Below, piece after piece: positions 13,101-26,651 of a stretch of 64,000 nt of DNA (position 1 is the first letter of the stretch; the number at the start of each line of letters is the position of its first letter). Below the pieces are notes generated by a model, which worked only from the letters and a program-made list of their open reading frames with translations, had not been told where the DNA came from and searched no databases. The stretch covers positions 620,001 through 684,000 of the forward strand of contig WACJ01000193.1 in NCBI GenBank assembly GCA_008973525.1, in the 5' to 3' direction. Made by a program: the position numbers and the translations under genes. This DNA is from Stenopsyche tienmushanensis (taxonomy: Eukaryota; Arthropoda; Insecta; Trichoptera; Stenopsychidae).

Positions 13101-14252
13101 CAAAATGTATATTTTTCTTCTAATGACACAAAACAGGTCCAAAAATGCCAGTCTTGAACAAGGCATGCGGTATCACATTGTACCAATACTACTGAACTTG
13201 CCTATGTAAAACAGAGCAAGCAATAAATAAAGCAGTTTCTGTTAAGAATTTCCATCGGATTAACACCGACGAAAGATGTAATTGTTTAAGGAAAGTTTCA
13301 TTATGTGTGAAGTGAAAGTAAATTTTCATTTGATAGTTTGAAAACGTGAGAAGAAATGTGTTGCCCGGAAAGTATTTTTAGTGAAAGTTCAAAGATTTAA
13401 GTTGCTATATAATATTTAATGCATGTAAAAATATATTCTCATGATCGTTGTACGACACAACGGCGCTATATGAAGCTTTGTGAGGAAATAGTCATTCTAT
13501 TTGATAAGTCATAAACTCTCAAAATCTGCTTACAAATAGAGCCACCACATATTTTGTTTGTTGCTTTAGTATTTACTTGAAAGTATTCTATTGTATAAAA
13601 ACCTATACAAAAAAATGTAAATAAGCAATAACTTTAGGTATAATACAATTAATGATAATTTACAATATGTATCCAATAATTTACAGAGATGTCCAAGATG
13701 ACATCGAATTTAATTATCATTTCACCTTAAGAAAAAAAAATATTGAGGCAATCCCTTTCCGATTTATAAGAAAAAAGTGAGAAGCATTGAATGACAATTA
13801 AAAACGGAGACAATGTTTTTTCACATTTTAAGAATCGTTAATGCCGCATAATGCACGCGGCACGTTATGTCTTTATTTAAATTGATAAGTTCAACTATGA
13901 TCGATATCTGTGTACATTTTCTATTATAGTCAATTAAAAAAAATTAAGCTAGTAGTAAAAATCATTTTAATTGAGCTTTGCATTTCTTGAAGGAAAAATG
14001 CAGACTTTTAACATTACAATAAAAAATATAAATATAGAACTGTATAAATTTGTTATTTAGTCCTTTTGGTAGTGTGTGATAGGAAAATCATGGATGACCT
14101 CACAAGTACCCACAGAGAAATTTTTAGTGGTTTCTTTCTTGATTACTCGGGGGGAGCAGATGTTAATTAAATGTCCTGAAAAACGAAAAAACAATATCAA
14201 TGCCTGAATTAGACGATTTCATTGACAACATAATAAATCAACAAGTCAAAAT
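10103..14252. other. Gene-free AT-rich stretch downstream of WDR12 and shep
   Basis: About 4.1 kb of AT-rich DNA with no supported coding exon, RNA gene or transposase on either strand. Both neighbours (WDR12 plus, shep minus) point into it, so it holds their 3' ends. It could include a long shep 3' UTR, as is common for neural RNA-binding genes, but no decisive signal is visible. Confidence 0.5.
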
Positions 14253-15047
14253 CAGAGCCGTAACGAGGGTATGATGCGCCGCACAAATGCAATACATTAA
14301 ACATTTTAAAATAATATACGAAGATAGTCCCAAAAGTACCGGATCTAACGTATGGACGGCGGTTGTTGTTTTAAAAAATACACTAAATAAAACCCGTGCG
14401 CTACCATGATATGTATTTGGTACACCATATGAAATTTTGAAAAATGTTGAACCCCGCATCTATTATATCGCATATCGATATTCCCATTATTAGAGTCGAG
14501 TTGTAGTAAATACATCGCGTTGAAGGAAAGGTTAGACGACGACGAAAATGAAGTAACCACCCCGGAAATGGCGAAGAAAAACCACAAAATGGTATTGGAT
14601 GACCGTCGACTGTAAGTACGCGAGCGAATTTGGACATGAGAAAGTTGTGGGCGAGATGGGTGCCGCATTTGCTGATGTTTTAATCGAGTGGCGATGTTTC
14701 ACAGCAATAAGGTCGAGTTTTTTCACCAATTCACGATGAAATATGGATCCATCACTTCACGTCTTAGACAAAGGAACGGCGCCGGGTATGTATTTATCTC
14801 CGAAAATGCGGCCTTAAACGAGAACGGAGTGGCCGCAAGGTCTGCGTGTCCAACCGGTCCATATTTCAGAGCGCTTACACGACGAATGAACGCCTTGCAA
14901 TTGGTCACCCGAATACGTCTATGGAACGATTACGAACTCTCATTCCAAAATGAAGTTGTCTGAAGAACACTGAATCGGTCGAAAATATTATTGTCTTTTA
15001 TTCAACACTCGATTGGTATTCTGTGTTTACCCTTTATTACGGCCCTG
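14253..15047. mobile_element. hAT-like non-autonomous element with 8-bp target duplication
   Basis: The left end starts CAGAGCCGTAACGAGGG and the right end reads TTATTACGGCCCTG, which is inverted CAGGGCCGTAATAA. The flanks are GTCAAAAT (14245-14252) and TTTAAAAT (15048-15055), identical at 6 of 8 positions, as expected for an old hAT duplication. Related copies lie at 29484-29870, 35184-35781 and 63022-63352. No transposase is visible. A TTAA-type MITE copy is nested inside at about 14396-14555. Confidence 0.65.
14396..14555 (-). repeat. MITE-A copy nested in the hAT-like element
   Basis: Read on the minus strand this carries the family sequence AACCTTTCC, GATGTATTTACTACA, ACTCTAATAATGGGAATATC and, at the other end, ACCAAATACATATCATGG. 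The same blocks occur at 31650, 37373, 41906, 49915, 53066 and 53590. The position inside a related-copy hAT element dates the MITE insertion as later than the hAT insertion. Confidence 0.6.
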
Positions 15048-15356
15048 TTTAAAATAATCTCATTTTCATCAAATTAAATATAGAAATAGCCAAAATCTGC
15101 ATCATTAACCAAAATATAACTGATTGAAATGAAAACAATAGCGCAAAAAAGGTGAAAAAAAATAAATCTATTAAATCCTTCTACATATGTGAAAGATGAT
15201 TAAATGTATATAAAGTATTATAGCATAGTATTATTTAGCTCTTATCTGAGTTTTTTGTAATTATATCAAATTCACCAGGGTTTTTTTGTGCAAAACTATG
15301 CTATTTTCGAAATTGATCTTTATATAAATAAAATAATCTTACAAAGAATCAGAATT

Positions 15357-15362
15357 TTTATT
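15357..15362 (-). terminator. AATAAA directly after the shep stop codon
   Basis: A perfect AATAAA hexamer starts three bases after the shep TAG on the minus strand. If used it would give an extremely short 3' UTR. Other hexamers occur further downstream, so this may be chance in AT-rich DNA. Confidence 0.3.
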
Positions 15363-15365
15363 CAA

Positions 15366-18300
15366 CTACTTTTGTGGGTATTGTTGGTAAGGTTCATCAG
15401 GTGAGGCAGCTGTAGAATGATCCGGTTCAATAGCGTGCAGGAGAGATGGTCCTGCACTTCCCATGTATCCGTAAGGATGTGTAGTTATATACTGGAAAAT
15501 AATAATAACAAATTATAATGATTTTTTTTTAGCTTTGTTTAAAGAGAAATAAATAATGATAAGTTAAAAAAGTTTTATTTACTTGCTGAGGAACGAGTTG
15601 CAAAGGTCCCATGTGTGACAAGAGTTGAGTAGGGTATTGTGGTGTTTCTGGAAGAACTAATCCCATAGGGCGTTCACCGCGCACTGCATAATCCTAAAAA
15701 AAGGTCATAAATGCGTTTCAGGTATATTCGGTAAGTCAAGCAAATGATCCAATATAATAAGACATTTATTAATAGATTGTCCCGTTAGGAATGTCTTTTA
15801 AATTGTTTAAGCCATCTCTGGCATTGACAAACAGTTAGAGATTCTCCGAGTGTATCACAAAAAGTAAATATGAAAATAATAGCATTCCTAACGGAATAAT
15901 CTAATATAATTCGAGATTAAATCTTACAGGGTCAATCGGATGACCAGGGATATGAGGCTGAATAAGTGGATAAGGAGCGGCTGGCAACCAGTGAGGTCCA
16001 ACGGGAGCATATCCACCAAGATATACGCCTCCTCGGAACATTCCTAGGTCTGTGCCTGTTCCGCAACTATAAACTGCAGCTCCCGCACCGCCGACATTCT
16101 AAAATAATAAAAAAACGCACCGTTTAATATGAATTTTATTGTGAACATATTTCATACATATTTTGCAATATAAATTCTTTGTGGTTTTGAATATTCTTAA
16201 CATTAAAATGAATAAAATAATATGATGATATCATTATTTTGATAAAAAGTATATTTAAAACAATGTTTTTTTTCATAAAAAGATATGTTAAATAAAGCAT
16301 TAACTTTATTTAAAATATACTTTAAATCAAACGTTGCGATTTAATTTCAGTTTTGCTTGGCTGTCCGTCCTGTTTCAAATTTTTTAAATCGTTAAACCCC
16401 ATTTATCACTTAAATTATGAACATAGTATTTTATATCAACATACTTGGTGTGTTGGATCTGTATTATCACGCCAAGGCCTATCAGTCGTTTTATACTGTT
16501 TTTTTTTATTACCACCCCCATCTGCGAATTTTACTAGAAGTGGTTCTTTTGCTCCCTCTATTGCATTCCCATTAAACACCTAATAAAAAATAAAAATCAT
16601 ATTAAAAAAAAAACATATTTTTGCTAGCACCAGGAATATTTTTCCCGGGGGAAATTTAGTTGCCTTAATTCTAGGAGTATTTGCTAAAGTAAATGCGACT
16701 ATTAAATACCTGAATAATTTTTTCGCACTTGTCTCTAGACTCCATGCGAGCGAATCCGACTCCTTTACTATGACCGTAAGTGTCGCGTAGAATTCGCGTG
16801 GAAATAACTTGACCAAAACGGGCTAACAGTTGATCGACGTCGTTCTCTTTGAAGTGAGCTGGTAGATTGGCCATATACAAATTTGTGGGATCTTGTTCTT
16901 GTTGCTGCATCCATAAAGACAAAACAAATACAAAACAACCACACAAAAATGCATTGTGCTAGTGAGCATTCAATAGCTGAATGATAAAAAGCACAAAAAA
17001 TTAAATTATTATTTCAATGTGATTCAGTTTTGGACATAAGAATTTAAAAAATCTGATTTTGTTGTTAAACGGGTATACGTTAAAAAATGCTCTTTTTCTA
17101 TATTGTTTTCACCTTTTTATAATACAAAAGTTAAAAAGGTGATATTGATAATTTGTTGCATTGAAACATAATTTCTTGGATCAGTGGTCAAAATGTATCT
17201 ATTAAAAACAGTTTTTAAAAATAACGACTTAAATAATTCATAAAATTAAAAGCAAAAACCTTCAGTGTATATCTTTACTTGAGAATATCTAATAGTATTA
17301 TATAAAATAAGAATAAATAAATAAATAACAAACCTTTAGGCAAAAAAATATATCTAAATAAATAGATATATTTTTTGATTTATTAATAATGTTTATGTTC
17401 TTTATTCGAAAACTATTTTTTTTAATAATTTACTTAAATATTTTATTAGATAAAAATATTCGACAACATCTAATATTTACACTACAACCGCAAAGCTAAA
17501 TATGATAAATTATCCACTCGCATAAGATTTTTTTTCAATAGTTAATCCATAAATTCTCTATGTTTGAATTTTTCATTTTCATATTAAGCTAAAATATAAA
17601 AGCATAAAACCAATCATAGGAATTCTAAAAAATAGAGACTAATGAGCTATAATAGCTGATATAGCTCAGTTAAAAGGTTATTTATTTCAGGAACACACTA
17701 CAGAAAATTTTGGTTAGTATAATAATGTAAAAAAAACTATTCACTTAAGCTGTTTATATCCAATACTACTTGTGAAATGTTTTGTATGTTAAGGGTTTAT
17801 CGTTTCATTGTCCAGTTTTATTAATACAGGTGCCAAGCATAGCGTTATAGAGAAAAATGTAACATATTTTATTCATATTGCAAAGTGATTCCAACAAAAA
17901 GCTTTTAGCATTTGCCACGAAGCAAACTTCAAGCTTTGAAATTCAAGCAAAGCTTTCAAATATAACCAACAGTCAATCTCTCCATTTTTCATGTGTTATT
18001 TGTGATAAAAGCTGATAGAAGTACATTGACCAAATGAGATTTAAGCGAGAAACATCGTCAATGGTGATAGTTGCTTACATTTCATCGGATATTCTCAAAC
18101 TGTATTCACATCTACGGGCATGCTTTTGTTCCATAAAAGCACGTTTTAAACGTGAACAACTCGAGAAACACACGGCGTTATTTTAAGAGGTATTATTACA
18201 CTGATAGCATATTTTAAATAACATTTACATAGGATAATCGCAAGCTATGTTGTATTTTTTAAGGATTGTAAAAGAGTTTTAACTGTTGAGAATTGAAAAA

Positions 18301-21300
18301 TATAAATCAAACTCAGCATTGTTCTCCGTTGGATTAGTGCTCATAAAGTAATTAATTCATTCGCTAATATAATGCTCTTCTCGGCATATTTATTTTATGA
18401 TTCAGCTAATTCTGCATATGGAATGATTAATTTAGTTAATCCGCGTCCATGAATCCGACAGGGGATTCGAAACATCGCATAGAGGTAATATTAATTATAA
18501 TTTAATTTTACCTCCCAAATAATTAATTTAGATTCAGGTAAAGACTGTTCAAATCATTTTAGTTTCTGTATTAAAAATAATAGTATTAAGGAAAAAACGT
18601 TCAAGCCTATTGAAGTTAGTTTAAACATTTCCATTAATGTGCCGGTTTTCACCCATAAAAATTATATAGAATGCTATTAGTGATTAAGAGATATATTGTC
18701 AAGATTATGAAAATTCATAATTTAAAGAAAAATAATCATTTTTTATTGTGGCAATAAAAACTACAAAGTATTAAGAACTTCTTTTTTATCTTCCATATGA
18801 ACTAATCAATAATTTAACGTTATAAAAACGAATCAAGACATGATGCCAAAATTGTATGTAAAAAATATGCATATATTTATTTCCGCCCCCCTCGTACAAA
18901 TAAATAAAATCAGAGTAGATCAGAAAGCTTGTTTAAAATGGAAAAATTACTTAACTCGTGTGCTTCGTCTATATTGTAACACTCAAATGAATGTTTGTTT
19001 AGGTAAAAAAAATCTTGTATTCTTCTTAAACAGACAAAAAAGAAAGACGTATTAAAATTGTCGATGGTGTAAAAATTAATCAAGTCCTGGCCAATTTTTA
19101 AAGGTAAGAACATCAAAAATAATTCTCATTTTGCATAATACAATTTCAAAGATTTCATAAATAAAAAAATGATCATAGATCACAACGATGAAGATTTATG
19201 TACTTTTAAACATATTCAATCAAGAAAGAGCCACAATTAAATGATAAATTCAGTAAGCAAACTTGCTTGTATTTATTTTTATTAATAAAAAATCTGTAAT
19301 ATCAAGATGTATCCTTTATCGGAGATATCTCCGTGTCCATATATTAAGAAATACATAACAGTACTGGGTATAATAATTTGATGGATAAAAACTCCCAAGT
19401 CGAAAATTTATCATATCCGGCATGATTTAATTACAATAGGATTCAATTTAATAATTTGTAATTGTGCGAAGAGAGAATTTAATCTAAAATAAGAGCATTA
19501 TCAATGATTTGATGATATTAACGTCGTTTTTATTTATGACTACGTCTAAATCATTGCACAGTGATTATTATATGATATTTAATACGAGGGAGATTCAAAT
19601 ATATCCCGGAATTTTGCTATATAAATGTATTAGTAATGTATATCTTATTTTTCTACATAGTTCCAGTCGTCAGTACAAAAATTCCATCAGATATGAAGCT
19701 TTTTTATCCCGTCACTGAAGATAGAAGACGAGGAGCAGCAACTTCTGTTGCATAACGTGTAATTATTCGTTTTATGAAGGCATGAAATTTTAAGGAGATT
19801 TGAGACACAGTTCGGTAACACAACTCGTTCCGGGTGGGTTTTAAAACCAGGAAGGGGAGCCAACGCTAAGCCCATGGGCAACAGTTGAACCCTCGTGGTG
19901 TGGAGGTGTGCAAAAGTAGCCTCGTTGGTTTGCTCATCAATCGCAGCTGGGGTAGCCCAGCTTACATGAGTTGGGCAGGTCACCCTGTGCTGCGTACCCA
20001 TAAAAGAGTGTGTGGAACAGCCGATTACAGTAGTTGGTGGAGACTGTATCAAAGGCTCATCACTATCTTTAACAGCCTAGGAATACAGGGGAGAATGGTT
20101 TTAGGCTGTTCGAACGGCGACTCGTCTTCGTAGCTAGGTACTACAAATATCCTGGGGAAGGGGTAGCCCCTGCAGTCCGTTATCTGCTGCAGTCCCCTTC
20201 AAATCACAATCCCCTTCAAGTGATAAACTCATTAAATTATACTGGGAAATTCTTGAACATCCAGTCTTGGTCCCATGTGTACCATATGTTTGGTCCGTTG
20301 AAAGAGACATTAGGAACAATATGTGTGCAACTGATTTTCAGAACAGCCGCTTCTTTTCTTCAGTGACGGTATCAAGAAGCTCTAATAAAGAGAACTATGT
20401 AAAAAAATAAGATAACCCATTCGTATTTTTATACATCACTAATAAATTTGTGCAGCAACATTTCGGATTATATTTGAACGTCCCACGTGGCTTTGTGAGA
20501 AAATGTAGTGATCTGAATTAGATTAAATAATAAACGTGTTATGTGGGTCATAGCCGCAGACGAGGATAAGATAATAGTGGTTAAATGATATATATTTTTA
20601 TGTTAGTGAGCATTGGTTAATTGAATAAAAAATATAGTATTTTGTGTCAAAAAAGAGAATGTGTTAAGGTTGAGAGAAACTCATCTCTGCAAAATAAATT
20701 TACCTTGTTCCAACAATCAAAACTGTTCAAAACAAATAATCAGCGCATGTGAATCATTAAAATGAGAATTATATTAGCCAGTTGAAATATTTTATGACTA
20801 GAAATGATATCGAGAATAAACTATTATTGATTACGGGGAAACCTTTTAACGGATGAAAAGACGTAAAGAAGTTTGAATGTAAAATATCTATTGTTTTCAT
20901 CGAAACTCATACCATTTTTAATGTGCTTATATTCCGATAAGATTAATGTGTGCTTATTCTGTTTCAATAAAAATGTTTATAATAAATTGATGCGATTTAT
21001 AAAATAAAAATTAATATTTGTGCTTCGATAAATATGACTCGTGTTCCATTTATTGATAAGATTCATGTTGTATTATCTTAACTGGGGTGAACATTAACAG
21101 GCTGATTAGAGATCAGTATAAAAATTCATTATCAAACATATATACAAAATATACAAATGAAGAATTGTAAGATTTTTAGTTCTAATTAGAAGAAAATGTT
21201 AAATTTATAAAGGGAAAGAAATAGTAAGAATATATCAAATTTGTACAAAAACAGTTAATGTATGGGAATATACATGAATACTTCTTACTTATTCAGAATA

Positions 21301-24300
21301 TGTTATCTAAAGCTATATATGCAAAAGTGGAAACTAGTCAAGTATACTTAATATAATAGAGAAATGATTCCAATGTCGGTTATTAGAGCTGCAGGAGTTT
21401 GAAGGGTGAGATCATAGTCAGTGTGTGGTGAAGTCGAAAGTGTGAGGAGTGTGTTTTAGTAAATATTACTTGCATGCACAACGTACACTGTTGGGTCTAT
21501 GCAGCAACCAGATACCCACTTTAGCCATCTGTGCTTGAATGCCTTTGGCTTGGAGTCCTTTAACTGCAGCTTCCGCAGAACCAACGCTCTCAAAATCTAC
21601 GAAGCCATATCCTGAAATTCGAAATAAGAAATCATAAATAAAAATATTATGATTTTAAGACGTTCATTGATTTTCGCTCATAACATTTCTAAACTAATAC
21701 AATTAATCGACACTCAAGTGTTTATCAATATTTTAAACGATACTAATCTATGCCATCTCATTATTTATTATCACATTTAAGCTAATATAAGAACAAAGGA
21801 TAAAACAAAACAGTCTATACACCTAATCTACTGGATATTGAAACATAGTCAAGATATAGTTGTCGGTCTTATTACAAACGGTTCATGCAATAAAACTATA
21901 ATATTGCAACGGAAAATTATACGTGGAGGATTGGATGCGGTATAAAAACAGTCAAAACTTAGTCAATATGATATACGATGATCTTTAAAGGCAAAGATCA
22001 ATAAATTCACAGAAAAAAGTGTTTCAATTGATTATATCAATTCAATTCTATGAATTTTAGCATTTAAATGATGATACGTTTATGTAATCATAATCTATCA
22101 ATTAAAAATATATTATGTAGGATACATTTGATAAATCGTTATTAATCTTAACTGCAGTTATAAAAATTGGATCTTAGTATGATCGAAAAAAATAAGGAGG
22201 ATGAATTTTTAAAGCGGGTCAAACGAGGGAACTCTAAAAATTTCATGCATGTTACATTGCAAAAGAAGATTGTTTTTAGGAAAATGTTAAAAACCTACAA
22301 TATTTGAGAGTCTCAGTCAGTCAACTGTGCTAGTACGTGATCGAAACTGAAGAAAATCATATGGATTATAAGCGCTTCGTCATGTAAATCATTCCAACTA
22401 AAGAATCGTATTAATTTGATGATTTTCATTAAAAGCCAATTCAATTTTAAATTCCAACACAAAAAATCTATATCAATTTAAGTATGTATTTCATAGGGTA
22501 TTATCTACAGCTTATCATTCCTTAATTGATTTTTAATAAGTTATACTCTAAAATGTATAGGTAATGAATAATCTGTATTGATTTTTGAGAACGTTACTTT
22601 CTAATAGCAATACATGTATTTATTTTATTACCTTTGCATTTGTTTGTGTTCTTGTCCAGGATTGCTTTCGTAGAAATTATGGTACCATATCTGAAATTAA
22701 AAAAAACGCTATAAAATGTTGAGCGAACAAATCAAGAATATTTTTACCGTCTTTATATTGCGATTACTTGGTTTTAAACACGAGTTTAATTCACATTTAA
22801 ATCACAATCGATATAAATATATCATTAATAGAATTTCAACGATATTTCAATTCATTAATCGAGACGATTTTAGCATAAGAATATGAAGACTTATGAGCAT
22901 AATCTCTTAATAAACATTAGCTTTTCCGGAGCTATCCTTCGATATAATAATTTATTTAAAATTGAGTTTAGTATAATTTTAAGAATTTTATATTATAACG
23001 TCTTGATCAAAATAAAGTCACGTGAAAATCATAATTTTACACGTTTTGATATGAAACGAATGCTAAAATATACGTAATATTTTTATTATTTTGCATTAAG
23101 ATAAATAATATATAATGAAAGAAAATCTTACTGGTGGCACATGTTGACGAGATCTTTGTCTGTTGTTGTGTGAGCGAGGCCCCGTATGTATAGATTAGTG
23201 CGCGATAGCTGTTCGGAAGATGCGTTTGCATTGTTGCTCAGAGACGTGCTCATCGTGCCCGATTGTGAACCCGTAGCCGATGACGAAGAAGAAGTAGTGT
23301 TACTCGGCGAAGCTGCAGTGGGCACCCTCCCGCTCGAGGCATACTGCAAAAGATAATACGCTCCGTTAACCGACAGAATACAATCAAATCTGACGATAAA
23401 TACTGCCAAAGATGATATTCAAAAATCTAAGCTACTCGAACATACACAAGAACCTCTTCAATTTATACAAACATCAGCAATAAGCACACATCATACAGGA
23501 TCAAGCTTTTTTTATTTATTACAATGAAATATCTATTATGATCATTCAAAAATTAAAAATGTATGTTTAAACTTACAAAGTTCATTGTTTTCATTAGGTG
23601 GAGTGCCACCTAGAAATAATTTTCAAAGATATAAAATCATGTATTTTGTTGTACAACAGGAGATATTTGATTTTAGTATAAGAAAGCTTAATATAAACAT
23701 ATTTAGTATCGTGATTGTTTGAAAGCAAACGGATTTAGAATAGTCGGTTTGTTTGATTATTTCCAATTGAAACGCCGATATAAAATATAGTTTTGCTTTC
23801 AAAAAACCAAAATCGCGCTAATCCAAAAATTTAGTACTATGTATAAATGATTAACGTGTTATATCAGCCGTAATGAAATTTTAGTGATATTATTGAAGAG
23901 CGGCTTTTTTAATGTATGCAAAACAGAGGTTCGAGTATATTTCTTCAATGTATAATTGATTTCTACTTATGGAATAGTTGATACTTACGTTATACGGATT
24001 TATTTAAACGTAAAAGAAATTTAAATTCGGTTGTTGTTAAAAAGACTGGCAATTATTGATTGATTTTAAAAGCTCGTTTTAGTAAATTCGGACAATCTAT
24101 TCTTTGAATAATAAATGGTTAAATGTTATACTACGATTGTATGAAAAAGCGATGGTTATGATGGAAATTTGGATGTAAAGTAAAGCGTTTTTAGTATGAT
24201 AGATAGTGAATAGAGCTTATGATTTGAGTTTAGCGAGAAGGTAGGCTCCTAAGACCCACAAGCAGGTTATTTAGGTCTTCGGTTCAAAATTATAAAGCGG

Positions 24301-24744
24301 AAGCGGACGGTACGTCTTTTAGCGCTGGCGCTGAAATGCAATATTTTAGATGTGGTACTTTATTGAGACGACGCTTCATATTGTTAGTATCCGTACATTT
24401 AAACACAAGACAAAAGGAAAGAAGTCAATTTTGAAAGATTTGAATTTGAATGGATTCTCTTGAGACGGAGGGTGGATCTCGTCGACGAAGGGCTGCTGAA
24501 AGAGAGTCGGGGGCGCCTGTACCTGTGTGTGCGCGGCGGCGTGCAGAGGCGGCAGCGGTTGCAGGTGCGGGTGCGGGTGCGAGGGCGCGTGCGGGGGCGG
24601 CGCGTGTAGGGGCGGGTGCGCGTAGGGCGACGGCGGCGGGTACCGCAGCGGAGGCCCGGGGCCCGGCCCCCACCCGGCGCGGTATGGAGGCTGCGCGGCG
24701 CTCGCCATGCCCGACCGCTTGCCGCAACCGTTCGCTACGTTACC
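15366..24744 (-). CDS. shep: alan shepard (shep), RBMS-family RNA-binding protein, 5' end missing
   Basis: Orthologue of Drosophila alan shepard and vertebrate RBMS1-3: a nervous-system protein with two RRMs that binds AU-rich RNA or single-stranded DNA. Exons on the minus strand: 24744-24523, 23343-23132, 22690-22632, 21611-21487, 16904-16710, 16579-16445, 16098-15928, 15693-15583, 15491-15366 (stop TAG). Phases close to 451 codons in the window. Exon 1 here is Pro/Ala/His-rich ([19 protein letters not shown]). RRM1 spans about residues 122-200, with LYIRGL and KGYGFVDF, split over three exons. RRM2 spans about 211-285, with LYMANL and KGVGFARM. A Gly/Pro/Tyr/Gln-rich tail ends QQYPQK. The first exon begins at an acceptor, so an upstream exon is expected; none was found. 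The 24523 donor is the best of several and least certain. Confidence 0.9.
16905..21486 (-). other. Long shep intron between RRM1 and RRM2
   Basis: This 4.6-kb intron separates the exon ending in HRPNS from the exon starting [10 protein letters not shown]. Apart from an inverted-repeat element at about 19695-20380 it is AT-rich and shows no coding exon or RNA gene that I can support. Confidence 0.7.
19695..20380. mobile_element. Inverted-repeat element of unknown family in the shep intron
   Basis: The left boundary reads GCTTTTTTATCCCGTCACTG and continues AAGA. The right boundary, reverse-complemented, reads GCTTCTTGATACCGTCACTG and also continues AAGA. The core CCGTCACTGAAGA matches exactly in inverted orientation about 650 bp apart. 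The interior (19800-20330) is clearly richer in G+C than the surrounding intron and has short open frames on both strands, none recognisable. This supports insertion of a foreign element; its class and target duplication are not clear. Confidence 0.5.
24480..24744 (-). other. GC-rich shep exon with extra splice-site candidates
   Basis: This exon is a G+C-rich island in AT-rich surroundings. The chosen donor (CAG then GTACAG at 24522) is followed 27 bases later by a strong acceptor (CTCTCTTTCAG ending at 24496), and the open frame runs on through [15 protein letters not shown]. Twenty-seven bases is too short for an ordinary intron, so the two sites may serve alternative isoforms, or the exon may extend beyond 24523. 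Confidence 0.45.
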
Positions 24745-25196
24745 CTGCAACAACACAACACCTCGTCACAACACCTCTTCGGCGGGTTGAAAAGACCTCG
24801 ACGGACGGGGTGGCAGGAAGCGCGCAAGCATTTTCACTGCATCCAGAAACATCATGTCTTTTCTACACAAAACTTATCTCTGCAAAATATACCCTCATCC
24901 GGGAGCATTGCAATATTTTTAAAAAGTGCACGCTCGTAGATTTTCAACAGTTTTATATTAAATTTAAGCATTGATGGTTGGAAAAAAATGATACAAGCGC
25001 ATTTAAACTTTATGATATACAACCGGTCCGATTTTTGATCATTAAATACCGCTAAAAATGAGAGAATTTGGACATAAAACTTGAACTTCTAAAAATACCA
25101 AAACTCTTCAAATACTATAACAAGCTAACGTATTAAAACCAAATTTGGAACACAGCTTTGCAGAGTTTTTTTTTTAAATTTATAATGACGAAGATC

Positions 25197-25240
25197 AATG
25201 GTACCCAAACTTTCTACGCCCATAGACCCTTTCTTAAAGC
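25197..25240. repeat. hAT-type terminus fragment
   Basis: CAATGGTACCCAAACTTTCT resembles the CAGTGGTTCCCAAACTT type of hAT end. The next 250 bases hold no transposase, and no matching second end was identified. A GC-rich block about 200 bases on (GCGCATGCGC near 25449) recurs near 39130 and 63812. Confidence 0.35.
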
Positions 25241-26133
25241 AAAAACTTAACCATGAACCCCTAAATTAAATAGCTTAAATAATATTGCTAAATGATGACG
25301 TTAAAAGTAAAATATAAAAAAAAAACATTTTGATGTTCAAATTGGTCTGAACGTCACGAAAATTGAAACTCCAATCGGAAATTGGTCGCCAGGAGAGGGA
25401 AAATCGTTTGTAGCGTCTCTGTATCCATCGGATACATCAAAGACGCCACGCGCATGCGCCGCGCCGCCTCTACTGTGTAACACAAAGCAACCATTACACT
25501 AGTAACAAGCCTATTTTATTATATAATACACAACACACAGCGCTATCTTTAGCTATCAATTTCCGTTAAGAAATGGAAATTGCTGGTATCCACGTAGAAA
25601 GATGCAGATAATTCAATAAATTACTTCCATTCTATGATGGATTCAAATAAATTTGTGATTATAACTGCAAAAGGATCGGGGATAACCAAGTGAAGAGCGT
25701 TTAAGAACGATTTAAAAACAGATGAGCCGACTGAACATACTTATTAAACACAAATAATCATTAAAATACGATTTTCAATAACCATGGACGTTTAGTAAAT
25801 ATAAAGTTTAACGTGTTGTTTGTATGTGTAGGGTGTTTATCGGGTTATGGGGTATTCACAGGGTTAAAAACCAATCATGCAGCGGTAATTTTTAACAAGA
25901 ACAACCGCAATATACAAATGTATAACAATAAATCCTTATAGATTATATATATACTCAATTTGCGACGTTTAATTGGGACAATATGCTACTTAAACGGGAC
26001 GATTATAATAATTTATTTATTGAGAAATTTACACAAAAATTGTCATTCCATCTTATTTATACGCTCCTAATTTGCATTGAAATGTATTGCTTTTGTGCAA
26101 CTCTTGATGATAACAGGGAATTATATTAAATTA

Positions 26134-26651
26134 TAGGTCCTCCCGAAAGAAATCCATTATTTTTGCATGCATAGCATGTAAGCGTAGAGCAAAGCCTAAA
26201 CCCAAGAAATAACATATATAAATGCATACAGCACACATATATAAAGCGCTGGAATTACTATTGACTTCATAAATTGGACGAAACGATAACTATGGAAGGC
26301 TATTGTCGACATAAAGCATAAAACCAAATTCATTTGTGATTTAAAAAAAAAAACAGGGAAGTTCTGTTACATCCTCCATATTCGTCGGATTTAGCATCAG
26401 TTGCAGCCACAAAATGCAGTCAAAAAAAGTCCACTGCAGAACTATAGGCCTCTTCAATATCCATTCACAGGAAGGGGTTACATCCATCACGCCTGTATCA
26501 TACATTCACCTCCTCATTCACTCGATATTGAAGGTAGCATTACCACCGAGTTTCATTTCGGCGATTTCAAAACGATATAGTAGTTAACGGAAGACAATGC
26601 TGTTAACGTTACAAATTTAAAAAAATAATGGATTTCTTTTGGGATGACTTA
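26134..26651 (+). mobile_element. mariner deletion derivative with paired terminal repeats
   Basis: The left end reads TAGGTCCTCCCGAAAGAAAT and the right end, reverse-complemented, reads TAAGTCATCCCAAAAGAAAT; both continue CCATTATTTTT. That is 31 bases with three differences, flanked by TA-rich sequence as expected for mariner. Inside, near 26370 on the plus strand, VLLHPPYSSDLAS matches the HPPYSPDLA block of mariner transposases, so the element derives from a full mariner by internal deletion. Confidence 0.7.

Noticed and set aside
24450..24974. 174-codon plus-strand frame over the shep exon
   Set aside because: Shadow of the GC-rich shep coding exon, whose minus-strand frame is supported by homology to shep and by splice sites.
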